Shown: positions 53,716-62,459 of the stretch, piece by piece
Layout: each line of letters opens with the position of its first letter
Numbering within the stretch: position 1 is the first letter of the stretch
Assembly: GCA_963749715.1 (NCBI GenBank)
Contig: CAVVNR010000016.1
Coordinates: forward strand, 1 to 64,000
Direction: 5' to 3'
Source: Roseiarcus sp963749715
GTDB taxonomy: Bacteria; Pseudomonadota; Alphaproteobacteria; Rhizobiales; Beijerinckiaceae
DNA length: 64,000 nt
Notes under the pieces: model-generated
Databases searched by the model: none
Told to the model about the DNA's origin: nothing
Seen by the model: only the letters and a program-made list of their open reading frames with translations
Made by a program: the position numbers and the translations under genes

Positions 53716-55002
53716 ATGAAACCCTTCGTTGGTTCGGTTGCGGCGCTTGGGCTTGGCGTCGCAATGATCGCGGGCGTCGCGGGCGCGGCCGCTGCCGATA
53801 AGCCTTACGACGGCGTCACGCTCAATCTCGCCTCGCAGAACGACCAATTCGCCGCGGTGTTGGCCGCGGTTGCGCCTGAGTTCGAGGCGCTGACCGGCGC
53901 AAAGGTCAATGTCGACATCTTGAGCTACCCTGAGCTCTTGACCAAGGTCACCGCCGACTATGTCGGCCACACCAAGGGCTATGACCTCGCGACAGTCGAC
54001 ATTGTCTGGTCCGGCCAGTTCGCCGAGGCCGGCTATACCGTCGATCTCACCGACTGGATCAAGCGCGACGCCGCCGAGATCAAGGTCGACGACATCTACC
54101 CCTCGCTCATGGCCTCGCTTGGCGGCTACAAGGGCAAGCAGGTGGCGTTTCCGTTCGCCGGCTATGCCAACGTGCTCGCGTACCGCAAGGACCTTTACGA
54201 AGCCGCCGGCCTGAAGCCGCCCGCGACTATGGAGGAATTCGTCGCCGACGCGCTCAAGCTCACCGACAAGAGCAAAAAGATCTACGGCTTTGTCGCCAAT
54301 GGGCAGAAAGGCCCCGCGGTGGCGCAGGACTGGATGCAGTACAATCGCCAGTTCGGCGGCTCGATCCTCGACAAGGACGGCAAGCCGGCGCTCAATTCGC
54401 CCGCCAACATCGACAGCGTCGTCGCTTACAAGAAACTGTTCGACGAGGCCGCGCCCCCGGGCGCCGCCGACTACGACTGGGGCGGGCGCGAGGAGAGCTT
54501 CCGCCAGGGGCTGGTCGCCAACATGCAGACCTGGTCGATCGGCGCCGCCGACTACGACAATCCGAAAGTGTCGAAGATCGCCGGCAAGGCGGGAATCGTG
54601 CTGACCCCCTCGGCCAGCGGGTTGCCGCAGGAATACGGGATCGGCGGCTGGGCGCTCGGCATCAACAAGGACATCGACCCGAAGAAGCAGGAGGCCGCCT
54701 GGGCGTTCATCAAATGGGCGACGAGCCCGGCCGTCCACAAGGATCTCAACCTGCGCGGCGCCGGAAGCTATCTGCGCAAGAGCGAAATGACCGATCCGGA
54801 CCTGCTCGCCAAATACCCGTTCCTCCCGGTGATCGCGACCTCGTTCGAGCACGGCGACGGCGACTTCCGGCCGCGCATTCCGCAATATCCCGAGTTGCAG
54901 GATTTGATCGGCGGCGCAATCAATGCGGTGCTGGTTGGCCAGGCCGATCCCAAGGCCGCGATGGACGGCATTCAGGCCAAGGCGGAGGCGCTGTTCAAAT
55001 GA
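53716..55002 (+). CDS. ABC transporter substrate-binding protein, family 1 (CUT1)
   Basis: A 428-residue binding protein; signal peptide (SVAALGLGVAMIAGVAGAAA A). Conserved parts: VTLNLASQNDQFAAVLAAVA, EFEALTGAKVNVDILSYPEL, TVDIVWSGQFAEAGYTVDLT, KGKQVAFPFAGYANVLAYRK, and a C-terminal EYGIGGWALGINKDIDPKKQ. The ATG is preceded by GGGGAGAAGAGC. It is the first gene of an operon with two permeases. Substrate is likely a sugar or polyol, given the facing kinase operon; no direct evidence. Confidence 0.9.
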   Translation: MKPFVGSVAALGLGVAMIAGVAGAAAADKPYDGVTLNLASQNDQFAAVLAAVAPEFEALTGAKVNVDILSYPELLTKVTADYVGHTKGYDLATVDIVWSGQFAEAGYTVDLTDWIKRDAAEIKVDDIYPSLMASLGGYKGKQVAFPFAGYANVLAYRKDLYEAAGLKPPATMEEFVADALKLTDKSKKIYGFVANGQKGPAVAQDWMQYNRQFGGSILDKDGKPALNSPANIDSVVAYKKLFDEAAPPGAADYDWGGREESFRQGLVANMQTWSIGAADYDNPKVSKIAGKAGIVLTPSASGLPQEYGIGGWALGINKDIDPKKQEAAWAFIKWATSPAVHKDLNLRGAGSYLRKSEMTDPDLLAKYPFLPVIATSFEHGDGDFRPRIPQYPELQDLIGGAINAVLVGQADPKAAMDGIQAKAEALFK

Positions 55003-55083
55003 CGTCGGGACGACGCGCCTGAACCACGAGAGAATTCGATCCGCAACGGGGGAGGACCGCGCGCGCGGACGCCCGGGCTCCGG

Positions 55084-56031
55084 GTGAGCCTCGTCTCGCA
55101 GGAGGGCGCCGGAAGCGCCGAGGACCCGGCCGTGTCGACGGGCTTTCCTTACGCCCGCAAGCGGCAGCTGTTCCTGGTCGCGCTCGCGGCCCCGGCGCTC
55201 GTTTATGTGCTCGCGGTCGCCGTCGGGCCGATGATCCAGGGGTTTCTCTACTCGTTCGACAGTTACAATCTGATCCGCCCCGGTTCGCGCCATTTCGTCG
55301 GGCTCGACAATTATTTCGCCCTGTGGCGCGATCCGACCGCGCGGAGCGCGGTGATCAACACCTTCGTGTTCACCTTCGGGGCGGTCGCGATCGAATTCGT
55401 CCTCGGGCTCGGGATCGCGCTCCTGTTGTGGCGCGACGACTGGTTCAACCGGGTCGCGCTTGGTCTTCTGCTCGTCCCGGCGACGGTGACGCCGCTGGTG
55501 GTCGGGCTGGTGTTCAAGGCGCTGCTCAGTCCGGAATACGGCATGCTCGGCTACGCTTTCGCCGAGAGCGGCCTTTCCGGTCCGCGCGGCCTGCTTGCCG
55601 AGCCCGAGCGCGCGCTCGCGACACTGGTGGCGATCGACGCCTGGGAATGGACGCCGCTGATGGCGCTGATCCTGCTTGCGGGATTGAAAACGCTGCCGAC
55701 CGACATCCTCGAAGCCGCCAAAGTCGACGGCGCGACCGGGTCGCAGCGACTCTGGTTCATCGTCCTGCCGCTGTTGCTGCCCGCCGCCTTTCTCGCGCTG
55801 ATCCTGCGCATGATGGACGCCTTCCGCGTGTTTGACATCATCTTCGTCACCACCAACGGTGGGCCTGCGGATGCGACCAACACCCTGATGATCTATGGCG
55901 TCAAACAGGGGCTTGAGTTTTTCAACATCGGCGCCGCGTCCGCCGTCTCAACCGTCATCGTCCTCTGCATCCTCATCATGGCCGCGGCGTTCATCGCTGT
56001 CCTCAAGCCGGCGAGAAACCGGCATGGTTGA
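55084..56031 (+). CDS. Sugar ABC transporter permease (MalF/UgpA type)
   Basis: A 315-residue permease with six membrane segments; LFLVALAAPALVYVLAVAVG is the first. The EAA loop is DILEAAKVDGATGSQRLWFIVLP; TTNGGPADATNTLMIY and FFNIGAASAVSTVIVLCILI follow. Start GTG 55084, 81 bases after the binding-protein gene. The 3' end overlaps the second permease by eight bases. Confidence 0.9.
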   Translation: MSLVSQEGAGSAEDPAVSTGFPYARKRQLFLVALAAPALVYVLAVAVGPMIQGFLYSFDSYNLIRPGSRHFVGLDNYFALWRDPTARSAVINTFVFTFGAVAIEFVLGLGIALLLWRDDWFNRVALGLLLVPATVTPLVVGLVFKALLSPEYGMLGYAFAESGLSGPRGLLAEPERALATLVAIDAWEWTPLMALILLAGLKTLPTDILEAAKVDGATGSQRLWFIVLPLLLPAAFLALILRMMDAFRVFDIIFVTTNGGPADATNTLMIYGVKQGLEFFNIGAASAVSTVIVLCILIMAAAFIAVLKPARNRHG

Positions 56032-56845
56032 CCGCGCCCGGCTGAGGCTAGTCGCGCGCCGCGCGGCGATCTGCGCGGTCCTTATGGTCGCCCTCGCGCC
56101 TGTCCTGTGGCTATTCTCGATCGCCTATAAGCCGACGAGCGATATCTTCTCGTCTCCCCCGACCCTTCTCTTTTCGCCGACCTGGGATAATTTCGCGAGC
56201 GTCTTCCGCTATTTCAATCTCGGCAGGCTGCTGGAGTCGAGCCTGATCATCGCCGTCGGGTCGACGGCGCTGTCGCTCCTCATCGGCGTGCCGGCAGGAT
56301 ATGCGCTGGCGCGCTCGACCAGTCCGCGCGCCGTCTGGCTCGCGTATTTCTTTCTCATCGTCCGCACCGTCCCGGCGATCGCGACACTGATCCCGTTCTA
56401 CCTCCTGATGCGCGACGTCGGCCTGCTCGGCACCTGGTGGGCGGTGATCATCCTCAACACCGCGCTCAACAGCGCCTTCGTCGTCTGGATGATGTTCTCA
56501 TTCTTTCGCGCCGCGCCGGTCTCGATCGAGGAGGCGGCGCTGATCGATGGCTGCACGGACTTCGGCGCCTTCATCCGGATCGCGCTGCCAACCGTGGTTC
56601 CGGGCCTGATCGCGAGCGCGATCTTTTGCGTCATGTTCTCCTGGAACGACTTTCTCTACGCCATGTTCCTGACCAAGGCCGACACCAAGACGATCTCGGT
56701 CGCCCTGCTTTCCGCCTATGGCACCAAGGATATCTCATGGGGAACGCTCGGCGCGCTCGCTCATTTCTCGACGCTGCCGATCGTCGCGATGATGATCGCG
56801 CTCAATCGCTATTTCGTAGAGGGTCTGACGCAGGGCGTGAATTGA
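56024..56845 (+). CDS. Sugar ABC transporter permease (MalG/UgpE type)
   Basis: A 273-residue permease. ICAVLMVALAPVLWLFSIAY is the first segment, the EAA loop reads SIEEAALIDGCTDFGAFIRIALP, and FCVMFSWNDFLYAMFLTKAD precedes the last segments. ATG 56024 overlaps the first permease. There is no ATPase gene in this operon either; the next gene is convergent. Confidence 0.9.
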   Translation: MVDRARLRLVARRAAICAVLMVALAPVLWLFSIAYKPTSDIFSSPPTLLFSPTWDNFASVFRYFNLGRLLESSLIIAVGSTALSLLIGVPAGYALARSTSPRAVWLAYFFLIVRTVPAIATLIPFYLLMRDVGLLGTWWAVIILNTALNSAFVVWMMFSFFRAAPVSIEEAALIDGCTDFGAFIRIALPTVVPGLIASAIFCVMFSWNDFLYAMFLTKADTKTISVALLSAYGTKDISWGTLGALAHFSTLPIVAMMIALNRYFVEGLTQGVN

Positions 56846-56883
56846 GGCGCGGTCCGCCCGGTCCAGCAAATTGCAGGCGCGCT

Positions 56884-57519
56884 TTAGGGCCCGACTAACG
56901 CCACGACTTCCATCAGCTGCGTGATCGAGCGGTCGGCGCCGACGAAGGGCTCGCCGGACGGCGAGTAGCCGACCACATAGAGGCCCGCCACCCGCGCCGA
57001 ACGCGCGCCCGCGCCGCTATCCTCGACCGCGACCGTGGCGTGCGGCTCCGAGCCGAGCCGGCGAGCCGCTTCGCGGAACGGTTCCGGGTCGGGCTTGCCC
57101 GACAGCACGTCGTCCAGGCTCAGCGAAAACGCAATGATCTTGCCGATGCCCAGCGCCTTGATGTTGGCGTCGACAATCGCGCGCCCGGAGTTCGATACGC
57201 AGGCTTGCGCCACCCCGCGCGCGGCAAGCTCGAGCACAGCTTCGAGGGCGCCGGGGATAGGCTCAAGTTCCCCCGCATGGGCGACATAAAAACCCTCGAT
57301 CGCCGCGATCCATGGGTCGAATGACGAGCCCGCGGGAAAGCGCGGCTTGAGCGCCTTCCATATGTCAACCGCGTGGACGCCGCGAAACGTCTCCGGCTCG
57401 AGGTCGCTGAGATCGGCGCCGAGAGCGGCGCTTGCGGCGACGAGCGAGCGCTGATGCAGCGGCTCGCTGTCGATCAGCGTGCCGTCGATGTCCCAGGCGA
57501 CCGCGCGAAAGATGCTCAT
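56884..57519 (-). CDS. HAD-superfamily phosphatase, beta-phosphoglucomutase-like
   Basis: A 211-residue HAD hydrolase: motif I AVAWDIDGTLIDSEPLHQRS with both Asp, motif II CVSNSGRAIVDANI, motif III Lys in DVLSGKPDPEPFREAA, and motif IV VAVEDSGAGARSARVAG. The cap domain is of the small helical type used by sugar phosphatases and phosphoglucomutases. The ATG overlaps the kinase stop by ATGA, and it is the last gene of the btpA-kinase operon. It may dephosphorylate or isomerise a sugar phosphate in that pathway. Confidence 0.87.
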   Translation of the reverse strand: MSIFRAVAWDIDGTLIDSEPLHQRSLVAASAALGADLSDLEPETFRGVHAVDIWKALKPRFPAGSSFDPWIAAIEGFYVAHAGELEPIPGALEAVLELAARGVAQACVSNSGRAIVDANIKALGIGKIIAFSLSLDDVLSGKPDPEPFREAARRLGSEPHATVAVEDSGAGARSARVAGLYVVGYSPSGEPFVGADRSITQLMEVVALVGP

Positions 57520-59023
57520 CGCCCGGCAAGTTCGGGGATAAATTTCGCGATAGCGCCGATAGCTCCGGCGATACGCCTCGGCGGCCTTGCGGCCGGGGAT
57601 CGATGCGGTCGGCAGGCCGCACGAAGGCGGATATTCCCGACCAGTCGGAAGCGAGGCCGGCGCCGATCGCGGCCGTCCAGGCGACGCCGACGCAGGAGCC
57701 GGGATGTCCGGCCAGTCGTTGAATCGGCTGCCGCAAGACGTCGGCGACGATCTGCATCCAGATGCGGCTCGCCGATCCGCCATCAGAGGCGATGAAGCGC
57801 TCGGTCTTGTAGCCGATGTCGTTCATGACTTCGATGTGATGCGCGATGGCGTAGGCGTAGGCTTCGAGAAGGGCTCGCCACAGGTGGCCGATATCGTGCG
57901 ACAGCGTGAGCCCGTCGATGGTCGCGCGCGCGTTCGCGTCGTGGATCGGCGTCTTTTCGCCGAGAAAATAGGGCGTGATGACGAGCCCGTCGCTGCCGGC
58001 GGGGCGCGCCTCCGCGAGCCGGTCCAGCCATTGATGGAGCGAGAGGCCGGCTTTCCTGGCGGCCTCAGCTTCGCCGGAAGCGAACTCGCTAGCGAACCAG
58101 TTGAGGGCGGAGCCTCCGGTCGACATGCAGCCGTTAGGGACGAAGAGCCCGGGCTTGAGATGGTAATCCAGGAAGAGGCGCGGGTCCGGCCTGGCGTGGT
58201 CAGTCGCGGTCAGGATATCGACCGAGCCGCCGAATTTGAGCAGCACGTCGCCCGCGTTGACGACGCCCGCGCCGAGCGCGGAAGCGATATGGTCCGCGGC
58301 GCCGCCGACGACCGGCGTTCCGGGCTCAAGGCCGCTCTCAACCGCGCCCTGGCGTGACACGCCGCCCAGAATCTCATGTGAGGCGACCTTGCGGGGCAGC
58401 GCGGCCCGCGGGAGATGGGCGAGGGCGACGAGAGCGTCGTCGATCGCGCAGGTCTTCAGGTCGATGAAGCCGGCTTCCAGCGCCCAGTTCTGCTCGACCG
58501 CGCGCTCGCCCGTGAGGCGCCAGCCGATATAGTCGTAAGAGCCGAAGACGGTCGCGATGCGGGCGAACACCTCCGGTTCGTGACGCTCGATCCATCTGAG
58601 CCTGGCGGCGACGAGCTGCTGATTGACGCCGTTGCCAGCCTTGGCGAGAAAGGCGGTTTCGTCGATCTCGGCGCGAAGCTCGTCGACTTCGGCGCCGCAG
58701 CGCCCGTCGCTCTGCTGAATGCTCGGGCGCAACAGCCGCCCGGAAAAGTCCAGAAGCACCACCGCCGGCAGCATGCCGGTCACGCCGATTGCGGCGATGT
58801 CGGCGGGCGAGGCGCCGCTTGAGCGCATAAGCTCGCGTACGATTTGGCCGACGTTCGCCCACCATTGCTCGGGATCCTCCTCGGCCCAGCCGGGATGGTC
58901 CGAGCGCAATGCGACCGGCCGCGAAGCGAGAGCGAGGGTCTGATCGGGCGGGCGGATCAGGACCCCGATCGTCGAAGTGGTGCCGATGTCGAGGCCGAGA
59001 ACGCAGTGTTTGGCCGCTATCAC
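57516..59023 (-). CDS. FGGY-family carbohydrate kinase, xylulokinase-like (two homopolymer frameshifts)
   Basis: After removal of one base in each of two GGGG runs (57595-57598 and 57534-57537) the gene encodes 501 residues ending EIYPELAGR. Domains: CVLGLDIGTTSTIGVLI (ATP/phosphate), GWAEEDPEQWWANV, AIGVTGMLPAVVLLD, QSDGRCGAEV in the sugar site, YDYIGWRLTGE, VVGGAADHIASALGAG, LKFGGSVDILTATD, and FIASDGGSASRIWMQIVADV. It is a xylulokinase/ribulokinase relative whose sugar cannot be named from sequence. The GTG start overlaps the btpA stop (GTGA) and the stop overlaps the HAD start, so all three are translationally coupled. Confidence 0.86.
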
Positions 59024-59820
59024 CGCAGCTTCGCCACGGCGTCCATGAAGCGCTTCGCACGCGTGGCGTCGACCGGATTCCAGGTCTGCCCGTCGACCTT
59101 CAAATGAGTGCCGATCACCACGCCGTCGGCGATAGCGAGGATATCGCGCACATTGTCGACCGTGACGCCGGTGTTGGCCAAGACCGGCACGGTTTGGACA
59201 GCCTCGCGGACGCTCATGAGGTTCGACCGCTCGACCGGCTCTCCGGTCAGCGGCCCGGAGACCAGGATCGCGTCGGCGAGCGAGGAGAACACGGCGCTCT
59301 TCGCGCGCAAGGCGATCGGGCGCTCGTCGAGCGAATGCGCAAACTCCGCGTTGATGTTGAAGAGGAGCTTCATGTCGTCGCGGCCAAGCCGGCGGCGCAG
59401 GCGCAAGGCCCCGGCGGCGTCGGGCCGCCAAAGCCCCATGTCGGAAGCGAACAAGCCGGTGAAGATTTCGCGCACGAAGCTTGCTCCGGTCGCCGCGCCG
59501 ATGGCGACGCTGGCGACCGGGTCCCAGAGATAATTGACGCCGAACGGGACCTTGAGACGGGGCTTCGCGGCCTGCACCACGGCGGTCATGGCGGCGATGC
59601 CTTCGGGCGGCGCGTTGAAGAGATAGGGCCGATCGTTCTCGTTGCCGAACATGACCGCATCGACCCCGCCCGCTTGGAGACTGTCGATGTCCTTGAGCAC
59701 GCCTTCGATGAGCCTGTCGACGCCCCCGTCCGCGTCGTAGAGCGGCGCGCCGGGGAGAGCCCCGATGTGGGCCATGGCGATCACGACTTTTGTCTTCTCG
59801 CCGAGGAAATCAAACACCAT
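59020..59820 (-). CDS. BtpA/SgcQ family protein
   Basis: A 266-residue TIM-barrel protein: KVVIAMAHIGALPGAPLYDA, LQAGGVDAVMFGNENDRPYL, GVNYLWDPVASVAIGAATGA, FVREIFTGLFASDMGLW, DAILVSGPLTGEP and DGVVIGTHLKVDG. The family includes SgcQ of the Escherichia coli sgc sugar cluster and BtpA of cyanobacteria; enzymatic function is not firmly known. In this place, first in an operon with an FGGY kinase and a HAD phosphatase, it probably acts on a sugar phosphate. Start ATG 59820. Confidence 0.86.
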   Translation of the reverse strand: MVFDFLGEKTKVVIAMAHIGALPGAPLYDADGGVDRLIEGVLKDIDSLQAGGVDAVMFGNENDRPYLFNAPPEGIAAMTAVVQAAKPRLKVPFGVNYLWDPVASVAIGAATGASFVREIFTGLFASDMGLWRPDAAGALRLRRRLGRDDMKLLFNINAEFAHSLDERPIALRAKSAVFSSLADAILVSGPLTGEPVERSNLMSVREAVQTVPVLANTGVTVDNVRDILAIADGVVIGTHLKVDGQTWNPVDATRAKRFMDAVAKLR

Positions 59821-59855
59821 GAAGGGAGTCCTCGGGCGCGAAGACCGCAAAGCCC

Positions 59856-59899
59856 CATCGCGAGAACCCCCGGGCCACGACCCGGGGGTCCTCGCGATG
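59856..59899. repeat. Strong palindrome between btpA-type and SDR genes
   Basis: CATCGCGAGAACCCCCGGG (59856-59874) and CCCGGGGGTCCTCGCGATG (59881-59899) are a 19-bp inverted repeat with one mismatch and a six-base loop. Sequences of this type are frequent intergenic repeats in alphaproteobacteria. Because it lies between two divergent genes it is not a normal terminator; it may be a repeat insertion in the promoter region. Confidence 0.8.
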
Positions 59900-60020
59900 A
59901 CGGCGTTTGCGCGGCTCTATGCCCGCAACTTAATTCCAACGGCGACATTTTCAAACCAAAAGCTGCTTCGCGGCTTTCGATTTTGTTGATATGGATCGCC
60001 GCGCAGGCGCGGGAGGGACA

Positions 60021-60812
60021 ATGCCGGCGGCCGGTCCGCTCTATTCCGAACTCGTGGGCAGGCGCGCGTTCGTCACCGGCGGCGCGCAAGGCATCGGCCG
60101 AGCCATCGCCGCCGCGCTGACTCGATGCGGCGTCCGGACGGCGATCGCCGATATCGATGTCGAGGCTGCGCAGCGAGCGGCGCGGGAGATCGGCGGCGGC
60201 GCGGTCGCGGTCAAGGTCGACGTGCGCGAGCGCGACTCGGTCGAGCGCGCGTTCGGAGAGGCGCTGGCGCTGTTGGGCGGCTGCGACATCTGCATCGCGA
60301 ACGCCGGCGTCTCGACCATGCAGCCGCGCTCGAGCTGACCGATGCGGAGCTGGGACTTCAATTTCGCGGTCAATGCCCGGGGCGTGTTCCTGACGAATCA
60401 GATCGCGGCGCGCCATTTTGTCGCCCAGGCTCAGGGGGCATCTTCAATACCGCCTCGCTCGCCGCCAAGGTCGGCGCGCCGCTGCTCGCCCATTATTCGG
60501 CGTCAGAAATTCGCCGTTCTCGGCTGGACGCAGGCGCTCGCGCGCGAGCTTGCTCCGCGCGGGATCCGCGTCAACGCCGTGTGCCCGGGCTTCGTCAAAA
60601 CGGGCATGCAGGCGCGCGAGATCGACTGGGAAGCGCGACTGCGGGGCGTCTCGCCGGAACGGGTGGTCGACGACTACGTCGCCCAGACGCCCCTCGGGCG
60701 GCTCGAACTGCCGGAGGACGTCGCCGACGTGGTGGTGTTCCTATGCTCGGACCAGGCGCGCTTCATGACCGGGCAGGGGGTCAACGTCACCGGCGGCGTC
60801 TACATGACGTAA
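60021..60812 (+). CDS. Short-chain dehydrogenase/reductase (frame broken about four times)
   Basis: Read across frames, this is a classical SDR of about 263 residues. Segment 1: GRRAFVTGGAQGIGRAIAAAL and GCDICIANAGVSTMQP. Segment 2: LELTDAE; segment 3: WDFNFAVNARGVFLTNQIAA and RHFVAQAQG; segment 4: GGIFNTASLAAKVGAPLLAHYSAS; segment 5: KFAVLGWTQALARELAPRGI, RVNAVCPGFVKTGM and VNVTGGVYMT. The breaks are near 60331, 60350, 60435 and 60505. Cofactor motif, NAG, catalytic Ser and YxxxK all survive, which suggests consensus errors and not decay. GGGAGGGACA precedes the ATG. It is probably a polyol or sugar dehydrogenase of the divergent btpA locus. Confidence 0.8.
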
Positions 60813-60929
60813 GCCCGAGCGCGACTTTGTAGACGCTCTCGCTGATCGCGTGAGCCACATACGGCGAACGGGACGCCTGTCCCTCGTTGCACGAATTTTG
60901 CGTGCGCGGGGATGAAACCGGAGGCAGCA

Positions 60930-62336
60930 ATGGACCTCGATCTTGTCATTCGCGGCGGAACCGTCGTGACCGCCGCCGACGTCGGCAAAAGCGACATCGG
61001 GGTCAAGGGCGGCCGTATCGCCGCCTTGGCCGACAACCTGCCGCCCGCCGCCTCCGAGATCGACGCGTCTGGCCTCCTGGTCTTGCCTGGCGGCATCGAC
61101 AGTCACGTCCATTTCGACCAGCCGATGGGGCCGGGCATCGTGATGGCGGACGGATTCGAGAGCGGCACCCGGAGCGCTGCGGCGGGCGGCAACACCACCG
61201 TGCTCTCCTTCGCCCTCCAGCCGCGCGGACAGTCCCTGCGCCAGAGCGTCGAGGACTACCACAAGAAGGCGAAAGGGCGGAGCTACGTCGATTATGGGTT
61301 CCACCTTATCGTCACCGATCCGACGCCGGCGGTGCTGGGCCAGGAGCTGCCGGCGCTGGTCAGCTCGGGCTATCCGTCGTTCAAGGTGTTCATGACCTAT
61401 GACGATCTGGTCCTGACCGACCGCCAGTTGCTTGAGGTGTTCGCCGTCGCGCGCGAGCAGGGCGCCCTCGTCATGGTCCATGCCGAAGGCTACGACCAGA
61501 TCAAGTTCATGACCGACCGGCTCGAGCGCGAAGGCAAGACCCATTCCTATTATCACGCGGAATCACGCCCCGAGCTGGTCGAACGCGAGGCGACCCACCG
61601 CGCGATCTCCCATGCCGAACTGATCGGCATCCCGATCATGATCGTGCATGTGTCGGGCCGCGAGGCGATGGAGCAGATCCAATGGGCGCGCGGGCGGGGA
61701 ATGAAAATCTACGCCGAAACCTGCCCGCAATATCTCGTCTTGACCGCCGATGACCTCAAAGGCCTCAACATGGATATGAGCGGCGCCAAATATGTCTGCT
61801 CGCCGCCGCCGCGAGACCGCGCCTCGCAGGATGCGATCTGGCGCGGGCTTGAGGGCGGCGTCTTCCAGACCTTCTCCTCCGACCATTGCCCGTTCCGGTT
61901 CGACGACGAGGCCGGCAAGAGCCATCCGAAGGCGCGGACCTCGTTCCGTTGGGTTCCCAACGGAATTCCGGGCGTCGCCGCGCGGCTGCCGATCCTGTTT
62001 TCCGAAGGGGTCGCGAAGGGGCGCATCTCGCTAACGGAGTTCGTTGCGCTCACTTCAACCAACCACGCCAAGATGTATGGGCTTTATCCGCGAAAAGGCT
62101 CGATCATGGTCGGCGCCGACGCCGACATCGCGATCTGGGACCCGGACAAGAAGGTGACGCTGACCCAGGACCTCATGCAGCACGGCAGCGACTACACCCC
62201 CTACGAAGGCATGGAAGTGACCGGCTGGCCGATCAAGACGCTGGTTCGAGGCAGGCTCATCGCCGAAGACGGGCATATTGTCGGTCAGCCGGGATTCGGC
62301 CAGTTCCTGCCGCGAGAAACCACGCAGCGTTCATAA
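60930..62336 (+). CDS. hydA: Dihydropyrimidinase / hydantoinase
   Basis: A 468-residue amidohydrolase: GGIDSHVHFDQPMG with the HxH metal pair, YPSFKVFMTYDDLVLTDRQL with the Lys that is carboxylated, VMVHAEGYDQI and IMIVHVSGREAMEQ with His ligands, and FSSDHCPFRFDD with the catalytic Asp. It opens dihydrouracil or hydantoin rings. The ATG at 60930 has GGAGGCAGCA before it and is preferred to the ATG at 60912. No beta-ureidopropionase or dihydropyrimidine dehydrogenase gene is next to it. Confidence 0.92.
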   Translation: MDLDLVIRGGTVVTAADVGKSDIGVKGGRIAALADNLPPAASEIDASGLLVLPGGIDSHVHFDQPMGPGIVMADGFESGTRSAAAGGNTTVLSFALQPRGQSLRQSVEDYHKKAKGRSYVDYGFHLIVTDPTPAVLGQELPALVSSGYPSFKVFMTYDDLVLTDRQLLEVFAVAREQGALVMVHAEGYDQIKFMTDRLEREGKTHSYYHAESRPELVEREATHRAISHAELIGIPIMIVHVSGREAMEQIQWARGRGMKIYAETCPQYLVLTADDLKGLNMDMSGAKYVCSPPPRDRASQDAIWRGLEGGVFQTFSSDHCPFRFDDEAGKSHPKARTSFRWVPNGIPGVAARLPILFSEGVAKGRISLTEFVALTSTNHAKMYGLYPRKGSIMVGADADIAIWDPDKKVTLTQDLMQHGSDYTPYEGMEVTGWPIKTLVRGRLIAEDGHIVGQPGFGQFLPRETTQRS

Positions 62337-62459
62337 GCGACGCGGCTGAATCGAGCGAGCGCCTCTTTTCGCCGTCTACGGACTCAAGCGACATCGAGCG
62401 CCAGCAGACGATCAGCTTTCGCCTTCGATCAACTCTCGCCGATGGCGATCCCGCCTGGG

